A DNA stretch of 64,000 nt from a bacterium (GTDB taxonomy: Bacteria > 4484-113 > JAFGCY01), in contig JAGRNT010000017.1 of assembly GCA_020440605.1 (NCBI GenBank), positions 1-64,000 of the forward strand, in the 5' to 3' direction. The position numbers and the translations under genes are program-made. The notes beneath the pieces were generated by a model that had not been told where the DNA came from, did not search any database, and worked only from the letters and a program-made list of their open reading frames with translations. Below, piece by piece: positions 36,414 through 46,262 of the stretch; position 1 is the stretch's first letter; every line of letters starts with the position of its first letter.

Positions 36414-37736
36414 GTGCTGAGTTTTCCCTCGCCGCGGATGGGGCAGGCCGGCCTGGTGCTGGTGCTGTTTTCGCTGCTGGGATACCTCTGGGCACCGGCC
36501 TTCCTGATTGCCAGCGGACTGGCGCTGCTGCTGGCGATGCTCGCTCTGCTCGACCTGCTGTCCACCCGCAGCATGCTACGCGGCAGGCTCAGCGTGGAAC
36601 GTGATTTTCCGCAGGCCGTGACCGTGGAGACACCGCGCAGCGGAATGCACCTGCTGCACAATTCCAGCCGGATCCCGGTGCGTTTCAGGATCCACGAGGA
36701 CAGCCTGCCGGAGTTCCGCAAGAGTCTGGCAACGGGCTGGGCCACGGCTGCGGCCGGGGAAAGCTGTGAGATCCCACTCGTGATCCGCAGCCTGGAGCGC
36801 GGCGAACGTGAGCTGGGCGGGATCGGACTGCGGGTGCTGGCCGGGCTGCAGCTCTGGATCACACAGATACGCATCGAGCCCGGACAGTCAGTCAGGGTCT
36901 ATCCGCAGATCGAGGAACTGACCGGTGGCGACCTGTTCGCGCACCGCCGCCGCCTGTGGGGCATCGGCCAGCACCACAGCCGCAAGTTCGGGCGTGGGAC
37001 GGATTTCGACCACCTGCGTGAATACACGCCGGATGACGAATACCGCGGCATCAACTGGAAGGCCACGGCCCGGCGCGGCCGTCCGGTTGTCAACCAGTTC
37101 CAGGTTGACCAGAGCCGTGACCTGATGCTGCTTGTCGACTGCGGCCGGCTGATGCACACGGAGATCGGCGGACGCCCGCGGCTAGACCGTTATCTCGACG
37201 CCGCGGTGCAACTCGCCTATCTTGCGCTGTCCCAGAAGGATCGCGTGGGCCTGATGGCCTTCTCCAGTGAGACCCGGCGCTATGTGCCGCCCGCACGGCG
37301 CCAGCGCCAGCTCGATGCAATCATCGAGGCCGTGTTTGACCTGCAGCCGGAGTTCGTGGAGAGCGACTATGCGCGGGTGCTGGCCATGCTTCGCTCACGC
37401 CACAGCAAGCGCGGGCTGGTGGTGCTGTTCACCGACCTCGTGGACAGCGTTTCCAGCCAGCGGGCAGTTGCCAACCTCAGCCGCCTGGCGCGCACGCACC
37501 TGCCGATCATCGTGATCCTTGACGACCCGCAGATTGAGGAGATGGCCCGCAAGCGGACGGAGGGCAGCGATGATGCCTACATCAAGGCCAGTGCCGAGGT
37601 GCTGCTGCAGCAGAAGCGGCGCACGATCCAGGAGCTGCGCAGCCGTGGCTGCATGATTGTCAACGTGGCGGCGGAGAAGCTCAACGGAGCCGTGATCAAT
37701 CAGTACCTGCAGGTCAAGGCCCGCAATCTCATCTGA
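36414..37736 (+). CDS. DUF58-domain membrane protein
   Basis: 440 residues with a proposed GTG start and no strong ribosome binding site. Two N-terminal membrane spans are followed by a soluble domain with the DUF58 signature (RGTDFDHLREYTPDDEYRGINWKATARRGRPVVNQFQVDQSRDLML), which often goes with a VWA-like fold. DUF58 proteins usually belong to MoxR/VWA gene clusters, and a BatA/VWA protein is encoded at 30-32 kb. It may act in the assembly of periplasmic or membrane complexes; function unproven. Its end overlaps the convergent rdgB gene by 8 bases. Confidence 0.88.
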   Translation: MLSFPSPRMGQAGLVLVLFSLLGYLWAPAFLIASGLALLLAMLALLDLLSTRSMLRGRLSVERDFPQAVTVETPRSGMHLLHNSSRIPVRFRIHEDSLPEFRKSLATGWATAAAGESCEIPLVIRSLERGERELGGIGLRVLAGLQLWITQIRIEPGQSVRVYPQIEELTGGDLFAHRRRLWGIGQHHSRKFGRGTDFDHLREYTPDDEYRGINWKATARRGRPVVNQFQVDQSRDLMLLVDCGRLMHTEIGGRPRLDRYLDAAVQLAYLALSQKDRVGLMAFSSETRRYVPPARRQRQLDAIIEAVFDLQPEFVESDYARVLAMLRSRHSKRGLVVLFTDLVDSVSSQRAVANLSRLARTHLPIIVILDDPQIEEMARKRTEGSDDAYIKASAEVLLQQKRRTIQELRSRGCMIVNVAAEKLNGAVINQYLQVKARNLI

Positions 37737-38331
37737 GCCCGAGGCTGTGCTGGCGCAGGTATTCAAAGGCCTGGGTCCAGGCCTGGTTGCGGTGGGACAG
37801 TTCATTCTTGCGGCTGCGGTCCAGTTCGGCGAAGCTGCGGCCGCTGGCCTGATCAATGAAGATCGGGTCATAGCCGAAGCCCTGGTTGCCACGCGGTTCC
37901 TCGGCGATCACCCCGGTCACGCTGCCACGCCAGCTCTCCACGAGCACACCGTTCACGGCGAGCGCGGTGTATGCCAGGAACTGCGCGCTGCGGTCACGCT
38001 GGCCGCTGAGCCGGTCCAGCACCATCCAGTTGCGTTCCACGTCCGTCTCTGCGATGCGTGCACTGTGCACCCCGGGCCAGCCCAGCAGCGAGAAGACCAT
38101 CAGGCCGCTGTCCTCGCTGATCACCGCTGGGGCGATGCCGTGTTCGCGGCGCAGCCAGAGGCTGTACTTGACGGCCTTGATCACGGCATTTTCCTCGCAG
38201 GTAGTGCCGTTCTCCTCAATGTCCGGACAGCCTGGGAAGTCGGAGACGGGACGAAGTTCCAGGCCGCTGGCGGCAGGCAGCACCGCGATCTCGCGGACCT
38301 TGCCCTCGTTCCTGCTGGCGATGACGATCAC
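37729..38331 (-). CDS. rdgB: XTP/dITP diphosphatase (RdgB/Ham1)
   Basis: 200 residues from a leaderless GTG. It hydrolyses non-canonical purine nucleoside triphosphates (dITP, XTP) to monophosphates, protecting DNA. Motifs: IVIASRNEGKVREI (nucleotide binding), ENAVIKAVKYSLWL, ISEDSGLMVFSLLGWPGVHSARI (metal and substrate site), GNQGFGYDPIFI and FAELDRSRKNELSHRNQA. All are complete. The -10 box overlaps the stop codon of the VWA/FHA gene upstream on the same strand. Confidence 0.95.
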   Translation of the reverse strand: MIVIASRNEGKVREIAVLPAASGLELRPVSDFPGCPDIEENGTTCEENAVIKAVKYSLWLRREHGIAPAVISEDSGLMVFSLLGWPGVHSARIAETDVERNWMVLDRLSGQRDRSAQFLAYTALAVNGVLVESWRGSVTGVIAEEPRGNQGFGYDPIFIDQASGRSFAELDRSRKNELSHRNQAWTQAFEYLRQHSLGLR

Positions 38332-38335
38332 GGGG

Positions 38336-40174
38336 CTATTCTAACCGAAAGCGGCTGCTGCCAATCTGCAGGGTGTCCCCGCTCTTCAGCTGCTGAGCCA
38401 TCCCGGGCTGCAGGCGGCTGCCGTTGACAGTTGTGCCGTTCGTGCTGCCACCGTCGACGATGTTAGCCGTGTCCTTCGTGAGTGTGATCACACAGTGCCG
38501 GCGGCTGGCCTGGCTCTCCTGGCTGAGCACGATGCTGCCTTCGCTGCGGCCGATGGCATTCTCACCTTCCGCAAGCTCAAAGCGCTGTCCGCTGCAGGCT
38601 CCCTCCGTACCGACGAGGGCCGTGGGGCGCTTGCCGGAAGCGCTGGGTACATTTCCACTAAGCATGTCCTGCTCTGTGATCTGCCCCAGTGGTTCATCAC
38701 GGAAGTAGCGGGCTTCCTCAACGCGGCCTTCACCCTCGCGGTATTCCTTTTCCGTGAAAATGAAGCTGGAGGTGCCGAGCATGAAGGCATCACCCGTGCG
38801 CAGCAGCTTGCGGGCCAGCATGGCACCGCCGTAGAGGATCGGTGAATCCGGGTCAGTGACCTCCAGCAGATAACCGTCGTTGGTCTCGCGGATGCTGGCG
38901 TGGATCGGCAGCATGCCCGGGTCTCCGGCGACGCGCAACTGGCAGAGTTCGCTGGTACCGATGTCAATCCCTCTGGTGCCGATCACGTAGTCCTTGCCTT
39001 CCAGCGGCGTGATCTGCAGGGTGAGCCAGACCCGCCGCGAGATGCGGTAGATCGTGGCGATGATCAGCAGCACGAGCACCACGGCGATGGCGATCAGGCC
39101 GGGGACGAGTGCCCGGCCCAGCGCCTGGGCCAGACCGGGGCTTCGGTAGCTGTACTGCCCCGGGATCGTGCTGCGCACATTGTTGAGGCTGACGTTGATG
39201 TCGGTCAGCTTGCCTTCGGCGGCAGCCTGGATGGAGGTGTATTCCAGCAGGTACTCATTCTGGATCTGGTTGAGGATGCTCTGGTAGACCTCGCCGAGAT
39301 CACCGGCAGTCGGACTGTCAAAATGCAGACCGCCGGTCTTCTTGGCAAGCTGCTGCAGGGCAGAGCGGTTGACGAGTTCACCGAGTGCAAGTGTGTAGAT
39401 GGAAAAGCCCTTGTTCTCGGCCATCGCCTCCGACTCGTAGACCTGCATCACGGTCTGCAGTGTCTCGAGGCTGTTCGTGTCCATGCCGTCAGAAAGCACG
39501 ATCAGTGCCTTGCGAGCCTCCTGCTCGTCGTCAACGAGATCCTCGATGCCGATCTTCAGGCCGTCCCAGAGCGTGGTCTGGCCCCAGGCCGCGAGGAAGT
39601 CCAGTTCCTTCAGCAGCTGCTGGTGGTCGGAGGTCATGCGCACGGTGGAATAGGCGGCATCCGAGAAAGTCACGAGTCCCACGCGGTCATCGGGCTGGAG
39701 CTGAGCCACGAACTCGCGGATAGCCTCCTTCTCCATGTCCAGCGGAGAGGGGCCGGTCTGGCTGTTGTCACCGAGCATGCTGCCGCTGACATCCACCACG
39801 AACATCACGGAAAGCGGCAGGTTCAGTTCATCACGGTTGGCAAAGCGTACTTCCCCGACGGACTGCTGGTTCTCCTCGATCACGAAGTCCTCAGGCAGCA
39901 GGGTGCGCACCGGTACTCCACCCTCATCGGCGACGGAGACGAAGGCCCGCACCGTGGGGAAGTCACTGAGCTCGATCTGGCTCACCCGCAGTTCGACATT
40001 CTCCTTGTACTGCAGGTGCGGGTCCGCATTGCGCCTGGAGCCACGCTGGCTGGGGGCGCCTTCATTCTCTTCCTTGGGGCTGGGCTGTTGTGTCGCCGGA
40101 TCCTGGGCGCGCACAGCGGCCAGCGGAACGAGGAGCAGCAGGAGCAGTGGCAGCAGGCGCCTGAGGATGCGCAT
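38336..40174 (-). CDS. Secreted/membrane VWA protein with C-terminal FHA domains
   Basis: 612 residues. A signal peptide (LLPLLLLLLVPLAAVRAQ) is followed by a VWA domain with MIDAS DVSGSM near residue 130, then TTLWDGLKIGIEDLV and VLSDGMDTNS. One membrane span (LVPGLIAIAVVLVLLIIATIYRI) separates it from a cytoplasmic part with one degenerate FHA-like unit (VIGTRGIDIG...PIHASI) and one complete FHA domain (NAIGRSEGSIVLSQESQASRRHCVI...DGGSTNGTTV). The layout couples an external metal-dependent adhesion module to an internal phosphothreonine reader. The gene overlaps the FHA membrane protein gene upstream. Confidence 0.85.
   Translation of the reverse strand: MRILRRLLPLLLLLLVPLAAVRAQDPATQQPSPKEENEGAPSQRGSRRNADPHLQYKENVELRVSQIELSDFPTVRAFVSVADEGGVPVRTLLPEDFVIEENQQSVGEVRFANRDELNLPLSVMFVVDVSGSMLGDNSQTGPSPLDMEKEAIREFVAQLQPDDRVGLVTFSDAAYSTVRMTSDHQQLLKELDFLAAWGQTTLWDGLKIGIEDLVDDEQEARKALIVLSDGMDTNSLETLQTVMQVYESEAMAENKGFSIYTLALGELVNRSALQQLAKKTGGLHFDSPTAGDLGEVYQSILNQIQNEYLLEYTSIQAAAEGKLTDINVSLNNVRSTIPGQYSYRSPGLAQALGRALVPGLIAIAVVLVLLIIATIYRISRRVWLTLQITPLEGKDYVIGTRGIDIGTSELCQLRVAGDPGMLPIHASIRETNDGYLLEVTDPDSPILYGGAMLARKLLRTGDAFMLGTSSFIFTEKEYREGEGRVEEARYFRDEPLGQITEQDMLSGNVPSASGKRPTALVGTEGACSGQRFELAEGENAIGRSEGSIVLSQESQASRRHCVITLTKDTANIVDGGSTNGTTVNGSRLQPGMAQQLKSGDTLQIGSSRFRLE
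38338..38343 (-). promoter_or_regulatory. -10 box, leaderless rdgB
   Basis: TAGAAT on the minus strand is followed by 6 bases and the GTG start. It shares a base with the upstream gene's TAG stop. Confidence 0.55.
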
Positions 40175-41073
40175 CAGGAGCGGCCCTCGACGCGGAACTG
40201 CGTGGTGCCGATGCGGATCACATCACCCGGCGCCAGAGCGGCGCTGTCAATCTTCGCATTGTTCAGGAAGGTGCCATTGGTGCTGCCACGATCGCTGAGT
40301 GTGGCCATACCCTGCTCGTCAACACTGATCCCGGCGTGGTTGCGGGAGACCTGGTTGTCCTTGTCCAGCAGGATCTCCGCATCGGCGCGACCGATGCCGT
40401 GATCGCCGCTGCCGAGGGGATACTCCGTGCCCAGGTACAGCCCGCCGATGGCAACCAGTTTGGAGACCGGTGCCGGGCTGCGCTCCGGCTGAATCGCCTC
40501 CGGGGCAGCGGCGGGCGAAGTGCTGGCTGCCGCGCCGATGGGCGTTGTGTCGATCGGGATCGGTTCGAGTTTCTCCGGTGTGCGTGGTCCAGCCGGGCTG
40601 GCCGGTGCCGTGGCCAGCACCTGATCCAGTTGTGCCTGGGCACCGGGAATGCGGCCGAGGTTCTGCTTGTCCCTGATCAGCCGGATCACCAGCAGGCTGA
40701 GCATCCCGAGACTGAGCAGCATTGCCAGCCAGAAGCCGAGCGTGATGATCTGCATCCCGGCCGGGCCTCCGGGCAGGGCCTTCAGGACAGGCCCATCCTG
40801 GCGGAAGATCCAGCCGTAGCTGACGAAACCGCCAAGCAGCATGCAGAGACAGGAGAAGGCCCGTACATAGTGGTTGTCCACCACCTCCGCCGTGAGCATG
40901 ATCAGCCATGCAGCGATCGGGAAGCAGATGATCGCAAAGGCGTCGATCAGACCCTGGCGGCCGAGCTTGGCCTGGGAGAGGGCCAGGTACTGCCAGGCGG
41001 TCAGTCCCACCCCGATGCCGCAGAGCGCAACGATGAAGCGCAGCAGCACCTTGTTGTAAAGGAAAAATACCAT
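40174..41073 (-). CDS. Polytopic membrane protein with C-terminal FHA domain
   Basis: 299 residues from the ATG at 41073, which has TATGAT 7 bases upstream; an ATG at 41085 is in frame but overlaps that box. About four membrane spans (such as FIVALCGIGVGLTAWQYLAL and ITLGFWLAMLLSLGMLSLLVI) fill the first half. After a Pro/Ala linker an FHA domain follows with LGSGDHGIGRADAEILLDKDNQVSRNHAGI and DRGSTNGTFL. It is encoded with the VWA-FHA protein with a TGATG overlap, so the two probably form one membrane signalling unit. The partner kinase is unknown. Confidence 0.83.
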   Translation of the reverse strand: MVFFLYNKVLLRFIVALCGIGVGLTAWQYLALSQAKLGRQGLIDAFAIICFPIAAWLIMLTAEVVDNHYVRAFSCLCMLLGGFVSYGWIFRQDGPVLKALPGGPAGMQIITLGFWLAMLLSLGMLSLLVIRLIRDKQNLGRIPGAQAQLDQVLATAPASPAGPRTPEKLEPIPIDTTPIGAAASTSPAAAPEAIQPERSPAPVSKLVAIGGLYLGTEYPLGSGDHGIGRADAEILLDKDNQVSRNHAGISVDEQGMATLSDRGSTNGTFLNNAKIDSAALAPGDVIRIGTTQFRVEGRS

Positions 41074-41080
41074 CGTGACT

Positions 41081-41086
41081 ATCATA
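41081..41086 (-). promoter_or_regulatory. -10 box, leaderless FHA-VWA operon
   Basis: TATGAT on the minus strand lies 7 bases before the ATG at 41073. Confidence 0.5.
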
Positions 41087-41150
41087 ATTTATGACCCCCG
41101 CGCAGGCTGTGAGGTTGCGCATCTGTGGGAAATCAGCGGATCTGGGCTGC

Positions 41151-41156
41151 TATGCT
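41151..41156 (+). promoter_or_regulatory. -10 box, leaderless cyclase-family gene
   Basis: TATGCT is followed by 6 bases and ATG at 41163. Confidence 0.55.
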
Positions 41157-41162
41157 TCTGTG

Positions 41163-41795
41163 ATGCTGATCGACATCAGCCGCACGCTGCGCGAGGACTG
41201 TGCCGGCTATCCCGGTGATCCGCCGTTGCAGTTGCAGCGTGACCCGGACGTGGACAGAGGTGGGGAATACAGCTTCACGCGGATCGGGATGCATAGTCAC
41301 TGCGGCACGCATCTTGATGCACCGCGGCATTTCATTCCCGGAGGAGCCTGCATCGGGGATTATCCGCTGGAGGCTTTCTGTCCGCTGGCCGAGGTGCTTG
41401 ACTGCCGTGGTCTGCATGACATCACCGCTGAGCACTTGCGGGGGAGGCTGCAGCGGAATGACACCGCAGTACTTCTGCTGACGGATGCATCCGCATATGA
41501 CGAGCGGGAATATGTTGCCGGCCATCCCGGACTGACGGTGGATGCTGCACAGTTCCTGCTGACGCGGCAGGCCAGGCTGCTGGGGATCGATTACCTGTCA
41601 GTGGAGCGTGACGGGGAAGGGGACTTCCCGGTTCACCGGTTACTCCTGGGAGCAGGCTTCCTGCTGCTGGAACACATCATTCTCAGGGATGTCGCGCCGG
41701 GCATCTACCGGCTGACCTGTCTGCCGCTCAAGCTGGACAATGCCGAGGCGGCTCCCTGCCGGGCCCTGCTCACAGCCGCAGATCCCGTACGCTGA
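41163..41795 (+). CDS. Cyclase-family metal hydrolase (kynurenine formamidase-like)
   Basis: 210 residues from the ATG at 41163 (MLIDISRTLREDCAGYPGDPP). The family motif HCGTHLDAPRHF (HxGTHxDxPxH) near residues 42-53 supplies the metal ligands. The LLGIDYLSVERDGEG region and the C-terminal ending are consistent with the cyclase family. Known members include bacterial kynurenine formamidase and related amidases; the substrate is not known here. Its 3' end overlaps the convergent membrane protein gene by 26 bases. Confidence 0.88.
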   Translation: MLIDISRTLREDCAGYPGDPPLQLQRDPDVDRGGEYSFTRIGMHSHCGTHLDAPRHFIPGGACIGDYPLEAFCPLAEVLDCRGLHDITAEHLRGRLQRNDTAVLLLTDASAYDEREYVAGHPGLTVDAAQFLLTRQARLLGIDYLSVERDGEGDFPVHRLLLGAGFLLLEHIILRDVAPGIYRLTCLPLKLDNAEAAPCRALLTAADPVR

Positions 41796-42957
41796 TTTCC
41801 TTGTCACTGGGATCAACCGGGGATTCCGACTCAGAATCAGCGTCGTCATTCCTGCCGGCTGCGGTCAGTCCCGGCAGGAAGCCGAGAGCGAGGACGATCA
41901 GACCGGCCAGCAACAGGGCGGCCAGCACGCGATAGAAACGGAAGGCCTGCACACGGTCCAGCGGGATGCCGAAGTCAGGGCTATAGAAGCCGGCGGGCTG
42001 GAACAGTGAGGCATACTCGCGTTGCCAGTTTCCCTCGAGCTGGCTGCGTTCCAGAAGTTCCAGACTGCTGTCGGAGAAGCGCAGTGCCGCACCATCCGAA
42101 TTGAGCAGAATCAGCTCAGGCTTGTCAGGATCATGCAGCAGAGCGCTGTCGAAACGGCGTTCCAGTGCGGCTGGCAATGCTGCCGTTGAGATTCGCCAGG
42201 CCTGCTGCTCCTCATCCTGTCCAGCCTCGATCCCGATGCAGTGCAGATAGCGCTGGTTGTCAGTGGTGATGAACAGCCGGCCATCCCGGTACTTCGGATC
42301 CAGCAGGGAATCAAGATAGCAGTGGGCATCCTTGAAGGGCAGGTACTGGTGACCGGGCAGCAGATGCACGATTGCTCTTGCTTCAATGGTCAGGAAGCGG
42401 ATCGTGAGGTCTTCGATCGGTGGTTCCGGATAGCGCGTTTCCTTCAGGCTGCGGATATCCACCTCGCCATCGGCATTGAGCGGGACTCCTGTGTCCGTAA
42501 CATCTCCGTCCGGCTTCTGGCCGCGCAGGCGCAGGGAGGAGCGGCGGATCTTCTCCAGGGTAAGCGAGCCGGGCTTGATGTCAAAGCCGACTCCCTCAGT
42601 GCGGTAGGTCGAGGATATCGAGGGATTGCTGTCGACATGTACTCCTGTGAACAGTTCGGCCTCGGCAAGTTCCGCGAATTCGCCTGCGGGTCCGTAGGTG
42701 TACTTGCTCATTCTGTCGACGTAGCCCCGGCGCTCGATCACCAGCTCCCGCTCCTCAGTGATGAAGGCGCGCTGGATCCCGAACTCACTGTTGGGGAACT
42801 CTGCGGATATGCGGTTTCGGCGGATCAGTCCCCAGGGTGTGAACAGGTTCCAGATGCAGAACATGATCAGCAGGATCGACCAGCCCCGCAGCCGGCTGAG
42901 ACCGAGACGGCGCTGCCGGCCTTCGTTGTAGAAGCTCTCGGGCAGTTCCATGCTCAT
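41770..42957 (-). CDS. Two-span membrane protein of unknown function
   Basis: 395 residues. One membrane span near residues 27-44 (SILLIMFCIWNLFTPWGLI) and one near the C-terminus (VLAALLLAGLIVLALGFLPGL) enclose a region of about 300 residues, probably extracytoplasmic, which is beta-rich with many acidic and aromatic residues. The C-terminal tail is acidic. I recognise no family. The ATG overlaps the stop of the shikimate-kinase-like gene upstream (ATGA), so the pair is coupled. Confidence 0.75.
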   Translation of the reverse strand: MSMELPESFYNEGRQRRLGLSRLRGWSILLIMFCIWNLFTPWGLIRRNRISAEFPNSEFGIQRAFITEERELVIERRGYVDRMSKYTYGPAGEFAELAEAELFTGVHVDSNPSISSTYRTEGVGFDIKPGSLTLEKIRRSSLRLRGQKPDGDVTDTGVPLNADGEVDIRSLKETRYPEPPIEDLTIRFLTIEARAIVHLLPGHQYLPFKDAHCYLDSLLDPKYRDGRLFITTDNQRYLHCIGIEAGQDEEQQAWRISTAALPAALERRFDSALLHDPDKPELILLNSDGAALRFSDSSLELLERSQLEGNWQREYASLFQPAGFYSPDFGIPLDRVQAFRFYRVLAALLLAGLIVLALGFLPGLTAAGRNDDADSESESPVDPSDKEISVRDLRL

Positions 42958-43478
42958 GTGAAGAAGCAGTGCAGTACGAGACGGGCGGCATCAAGGATTG
43001 ACAGCCGCGGATCGGTGAGCAGCAGGTCGGCATGCTGCCGGCTGGCGCTCGATTGCTTCCACATCCCGTACAGTCCTGTCCTCCCGTGCCTGCTGAGCAA
43101 TGCGGCATAGCGCCGGTCAGCTTCAAGGCGTTGCCAGATTGCGTCGAAGGGCGGATCCAGCATCACAACATATGAGACCTCACCCAGGCTCTCGACTGCC
43201 TCGAGGTAGTTGTCCGAGGCACAGTCCAGCGCCACCACTGTCTCCCGCCTGTAGGACAAGTCAGCCAGCAGTTTTGTTTCCACATCCTCCTGTTCTGGTT
43301 TGCGGCCGATCCTGGCAATCGTGTAGAGGTTGAGGCGGCTGCGGCGCTCGACCTCGTCATGGAAGTCCGCAAGCTGGCGGCGCATGCGGCGCGCGACGAC
43401 CTGGGCCGTGCTGCTCTTCCCCGTGGCATGGAAGCCGCAGAAGGTGATGTTGTGCCGGGGGTTGGGTCGTCCGCTCAA
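42954..43478 (-). CDS. Shikimate-kinase-like P-loop protein
   Basis: 174 residues from a TTG start that has TAGAAT 7 bases upstream. Walker A is GFHATGKSS near residues 15-23. The following helix and DFHDEVERRSRLNLYTIARIGRKPEQEDVETKLL segment mirror the shikimate kinase fold (DxD..E region). The usual FR before ExxxL is absent and the GGG of the substrate site is replaced by ALDCAS, so shikimate is probably not the substrate. A nucleotide-dependent kinase of another small molecule or a regulatory role is possible. Coupled to the downstream membrane protein. Confidence 0.65.
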   Translation of the reverse strand: MSGRPNPRHNITFCGFHATGKSSTAQVVARRMRRQLADFHDEVERRSRLNLYTIARIGRKPEQEDVETKLLADLSYRRETVVALDCASDNYLEAVESLGEVSYVVMLDPPFDAIWQRLEADRRYAALLSRHGRTGLYGMWKQSSASRQHADLLLTDPRLSILDAARLVLHCFFT

Positions 43479-43485
43479 GGCACTG

Positions 43486-43491
43486 ATTCTA
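43486..43491 (-). promoter_or_regulatory. -10 box, leaderless TTG start
   Basis: TAGAAT on the minus strand is followed by 7 bases and the TTG start of the shikimate-kinase-like gene. Confidence 0.5.
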
Positions 43492-43494
43492 GCT

Positions 43495-43526
43495 CAAAAA
43501 AAATGGCCGCCCCCGTGGGGACGGCC
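43495..43526 (-). terminator. Strong intrinsic terminator of rpoD
   Basis: On the minus strand GGCCGTCCCC pairs with GGGGCGGCC (one bulge, loop ACG) and is followed by A and eight or nine Ts. It begins about 20 bases after the rpoD stop. Confidence 0.88.
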
Positions 43527-43545
43527 GGCTGATTCAGGTCGGGGA

Positions 43546-44733
<1,188 letters not shown>

Positions 44734-44957
44734 TATATCTCCTCCGTCCTGCAGTGGCAGGAATAGATCTGGATGCGCGCGCACGAATGTGACGCTGTTC
44801 CTCTTCTACGAATTCAATGCGACCCACCGGAAAATCCTGCTGGGGTTCATATCGTCTGTATAAGACAGGAGACTGTAACCCAGTGCTTCAACCCTACCCA
44901 GGAGATTTTCGTTTTCAAAAGCCCATTTAACCAGTCCCAAATGAATGGGACAGAACT

Positions 44958-46262
44958 TTATACCAGCGAAACATGTGAAAGGCAAGCTGAAGTATCAACT
45001 TTCTCTCCAAGTGCGCGCCAGGCAGCGATCATTCCGGCGGCCTCGCCCGTTGCCATGGCAATCGGCAGCACCCGCGCAGAGGCGAATCCCTCACGGTCCG
45101 CGCTGATGCAGCGGCCGGCAGCCAGCAGGCACGGATTGTCACGGGAGACGATACTGCCCAGTGGAATGTCATACCAGCCCTGGCCGCCCACTTCATCTGA
45201 CTCGATCAGGGAGCCGGCAGCGCCGTGGATGTCGACGGGGTAGCAACCGCGGGCAATCGCATCCGGGAAGCTGCGGCCCTCGGTGATTTCACGGACAGTG
45301 AGCCGGCACTGGCCTTCAAGTCTGAAGGATTCACGCTGGCCGAGTTCGTCAGCGATGCGGCCGAGATGTGCATTGGCAAAGCCCGGGACATGCTCCGGCA
45401 GGAAGCGCAGCAGCTCATTGATCTGGCGCAGTCCTTCGGCATGGGGGTAATAATGGTCACTCGGAATCCGTGTTGTGTTGACCAGCACCTCGCCTGGATT
45501 GGGAGTGCTGAAGAACAGCAGTCGGTCGCGGGGCAGGGTCCATTCCCCGCGTGCAGTAGCTTCCCGTACAAGATTGAAGAAGCCGCTCACGGCAATGTGC
45601 TCAGCCGGAAGCCTTTCGAAAGCGGGATGCAGCACGAACTGCTGCGGGTGCTCCAGCTGATACTCACGAACGGCAGCGTAGTCAACACCGGTCATGGTGA
45701 ACATCCAGGTCATCGGCTGCGGATCAACCGGAATGATGTGCGCGGCTTCCAGGACGCGCGTGGCTGAGGCATTGCCACTGGCATCCACGACCTGCTTGGC
45801 TGTCTCGAGGAAGAACTGAGATGCGCTGCGATGAGATGCGTATGCGTTCAGTTCGACACCCAGCGCCAGCTTCACACCCTCCCGTTCCAGCTTGTCCACG
45901 AGGTAGAGCTTCAGCCTGTCGGCGTCCACGGGAGTGATGCTGCCGGCGAAGCCGATCGGATCGACAAGGTGACCAGTGCTGGCCCCGAGTGCCACTAGAT
46001 CGTCAACGAATTCCTGCGCGATGCCGCCGATAACCTGCCGCGGCAGGCTGCCATCCGCATTGGCAACACAGGCGTGGTAACTCTGCCAGGGGGCGACCAT
46101 CGCCCGCGTGGCATTGCCACCGGGGTAGTTGTGCTTCTCCACCAGCAATACGCTGGCGCCCTGCCGCTTTGCGGCAATCGCGGCTGCACAACCCGCCATG
46201 CCGGCGCCGATCACCATCACATCGACCATGCCTGAATAGCCGGCGATGTCGGGGCTGCTCAC
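44958..46262 (-). CDS. FAD-dependent oxidoreductase (FAD_oxidored-like)
   Basis: 434 residues. The N-terminal Rossmann motif VIGAGMAGCAAAIAAKRQGASVLLVEK (residues about 16-42) and the following NYPGGNATRAM match the FAD-dependent oxidoreductase family that includes the PF12831 type. The rest has the NTTRIPSDHY and CRISADREGFASARVLPIAMATGEAAGM features of that family. The substrate is unknown. It is the last gene of a three-gene operon with an isoaspartyl peptidase and a DUF4127 protein, overlapping the latter by 4 bases. Confidence 0.85.
   Translation of the reverse strand: MSSPDIAGYSGMVDVMVIGAGMAGCAAAIAAKRQGASVLLVEKHNYPGGNATRAMVAPWQSYHACVANADGSLPRQVIGGIAQEFVDDLVALGASTGHLVDPIGFAGSITPVDADRLKLYLVDKLEREGVKLALGVELNAYASHRSASQFFLETAKQVVDASGNASATRVLEAAHIIPVDPQPMTWMFTMTGVDYAAVREYQLEHPQQFVLHPAFERLPAEHIAVSGFFNLVREATARGEWTLPRDRLLFFSTPNPGEVLVNTTRIPSDHYYPHAEGLRQINELLRFLPEHVPGFANAHLGRIADELGQRESFRLEGQCRLTVREITEGRSFPDAIARGCYPVDIHGAAGSLIESDEVGGQGWYDIPLGSIVSRDNPCLLAAGRCISADREGFASARVLPIAMATGEAAGMIAAWRALGEKVDTSACLSHVSLV

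Noticed and set aside
44850-44870. LexA/SOS box in the rpoD leader
   Set aside because: The partial palindrome CTGT-N5-ACAG has the wrong spacing for the CTGT-N8-ACAG SOS box and does not match the Gram-positive type.
44734-44957. tRNA or riboswitch in the gap between the FAD oxidoreductase and rpoD
   Set aside because: No cloverleaf or known riboswitch core was seen; only a weak GTCCCA/TGGGAC hairpin near 44934-44951.
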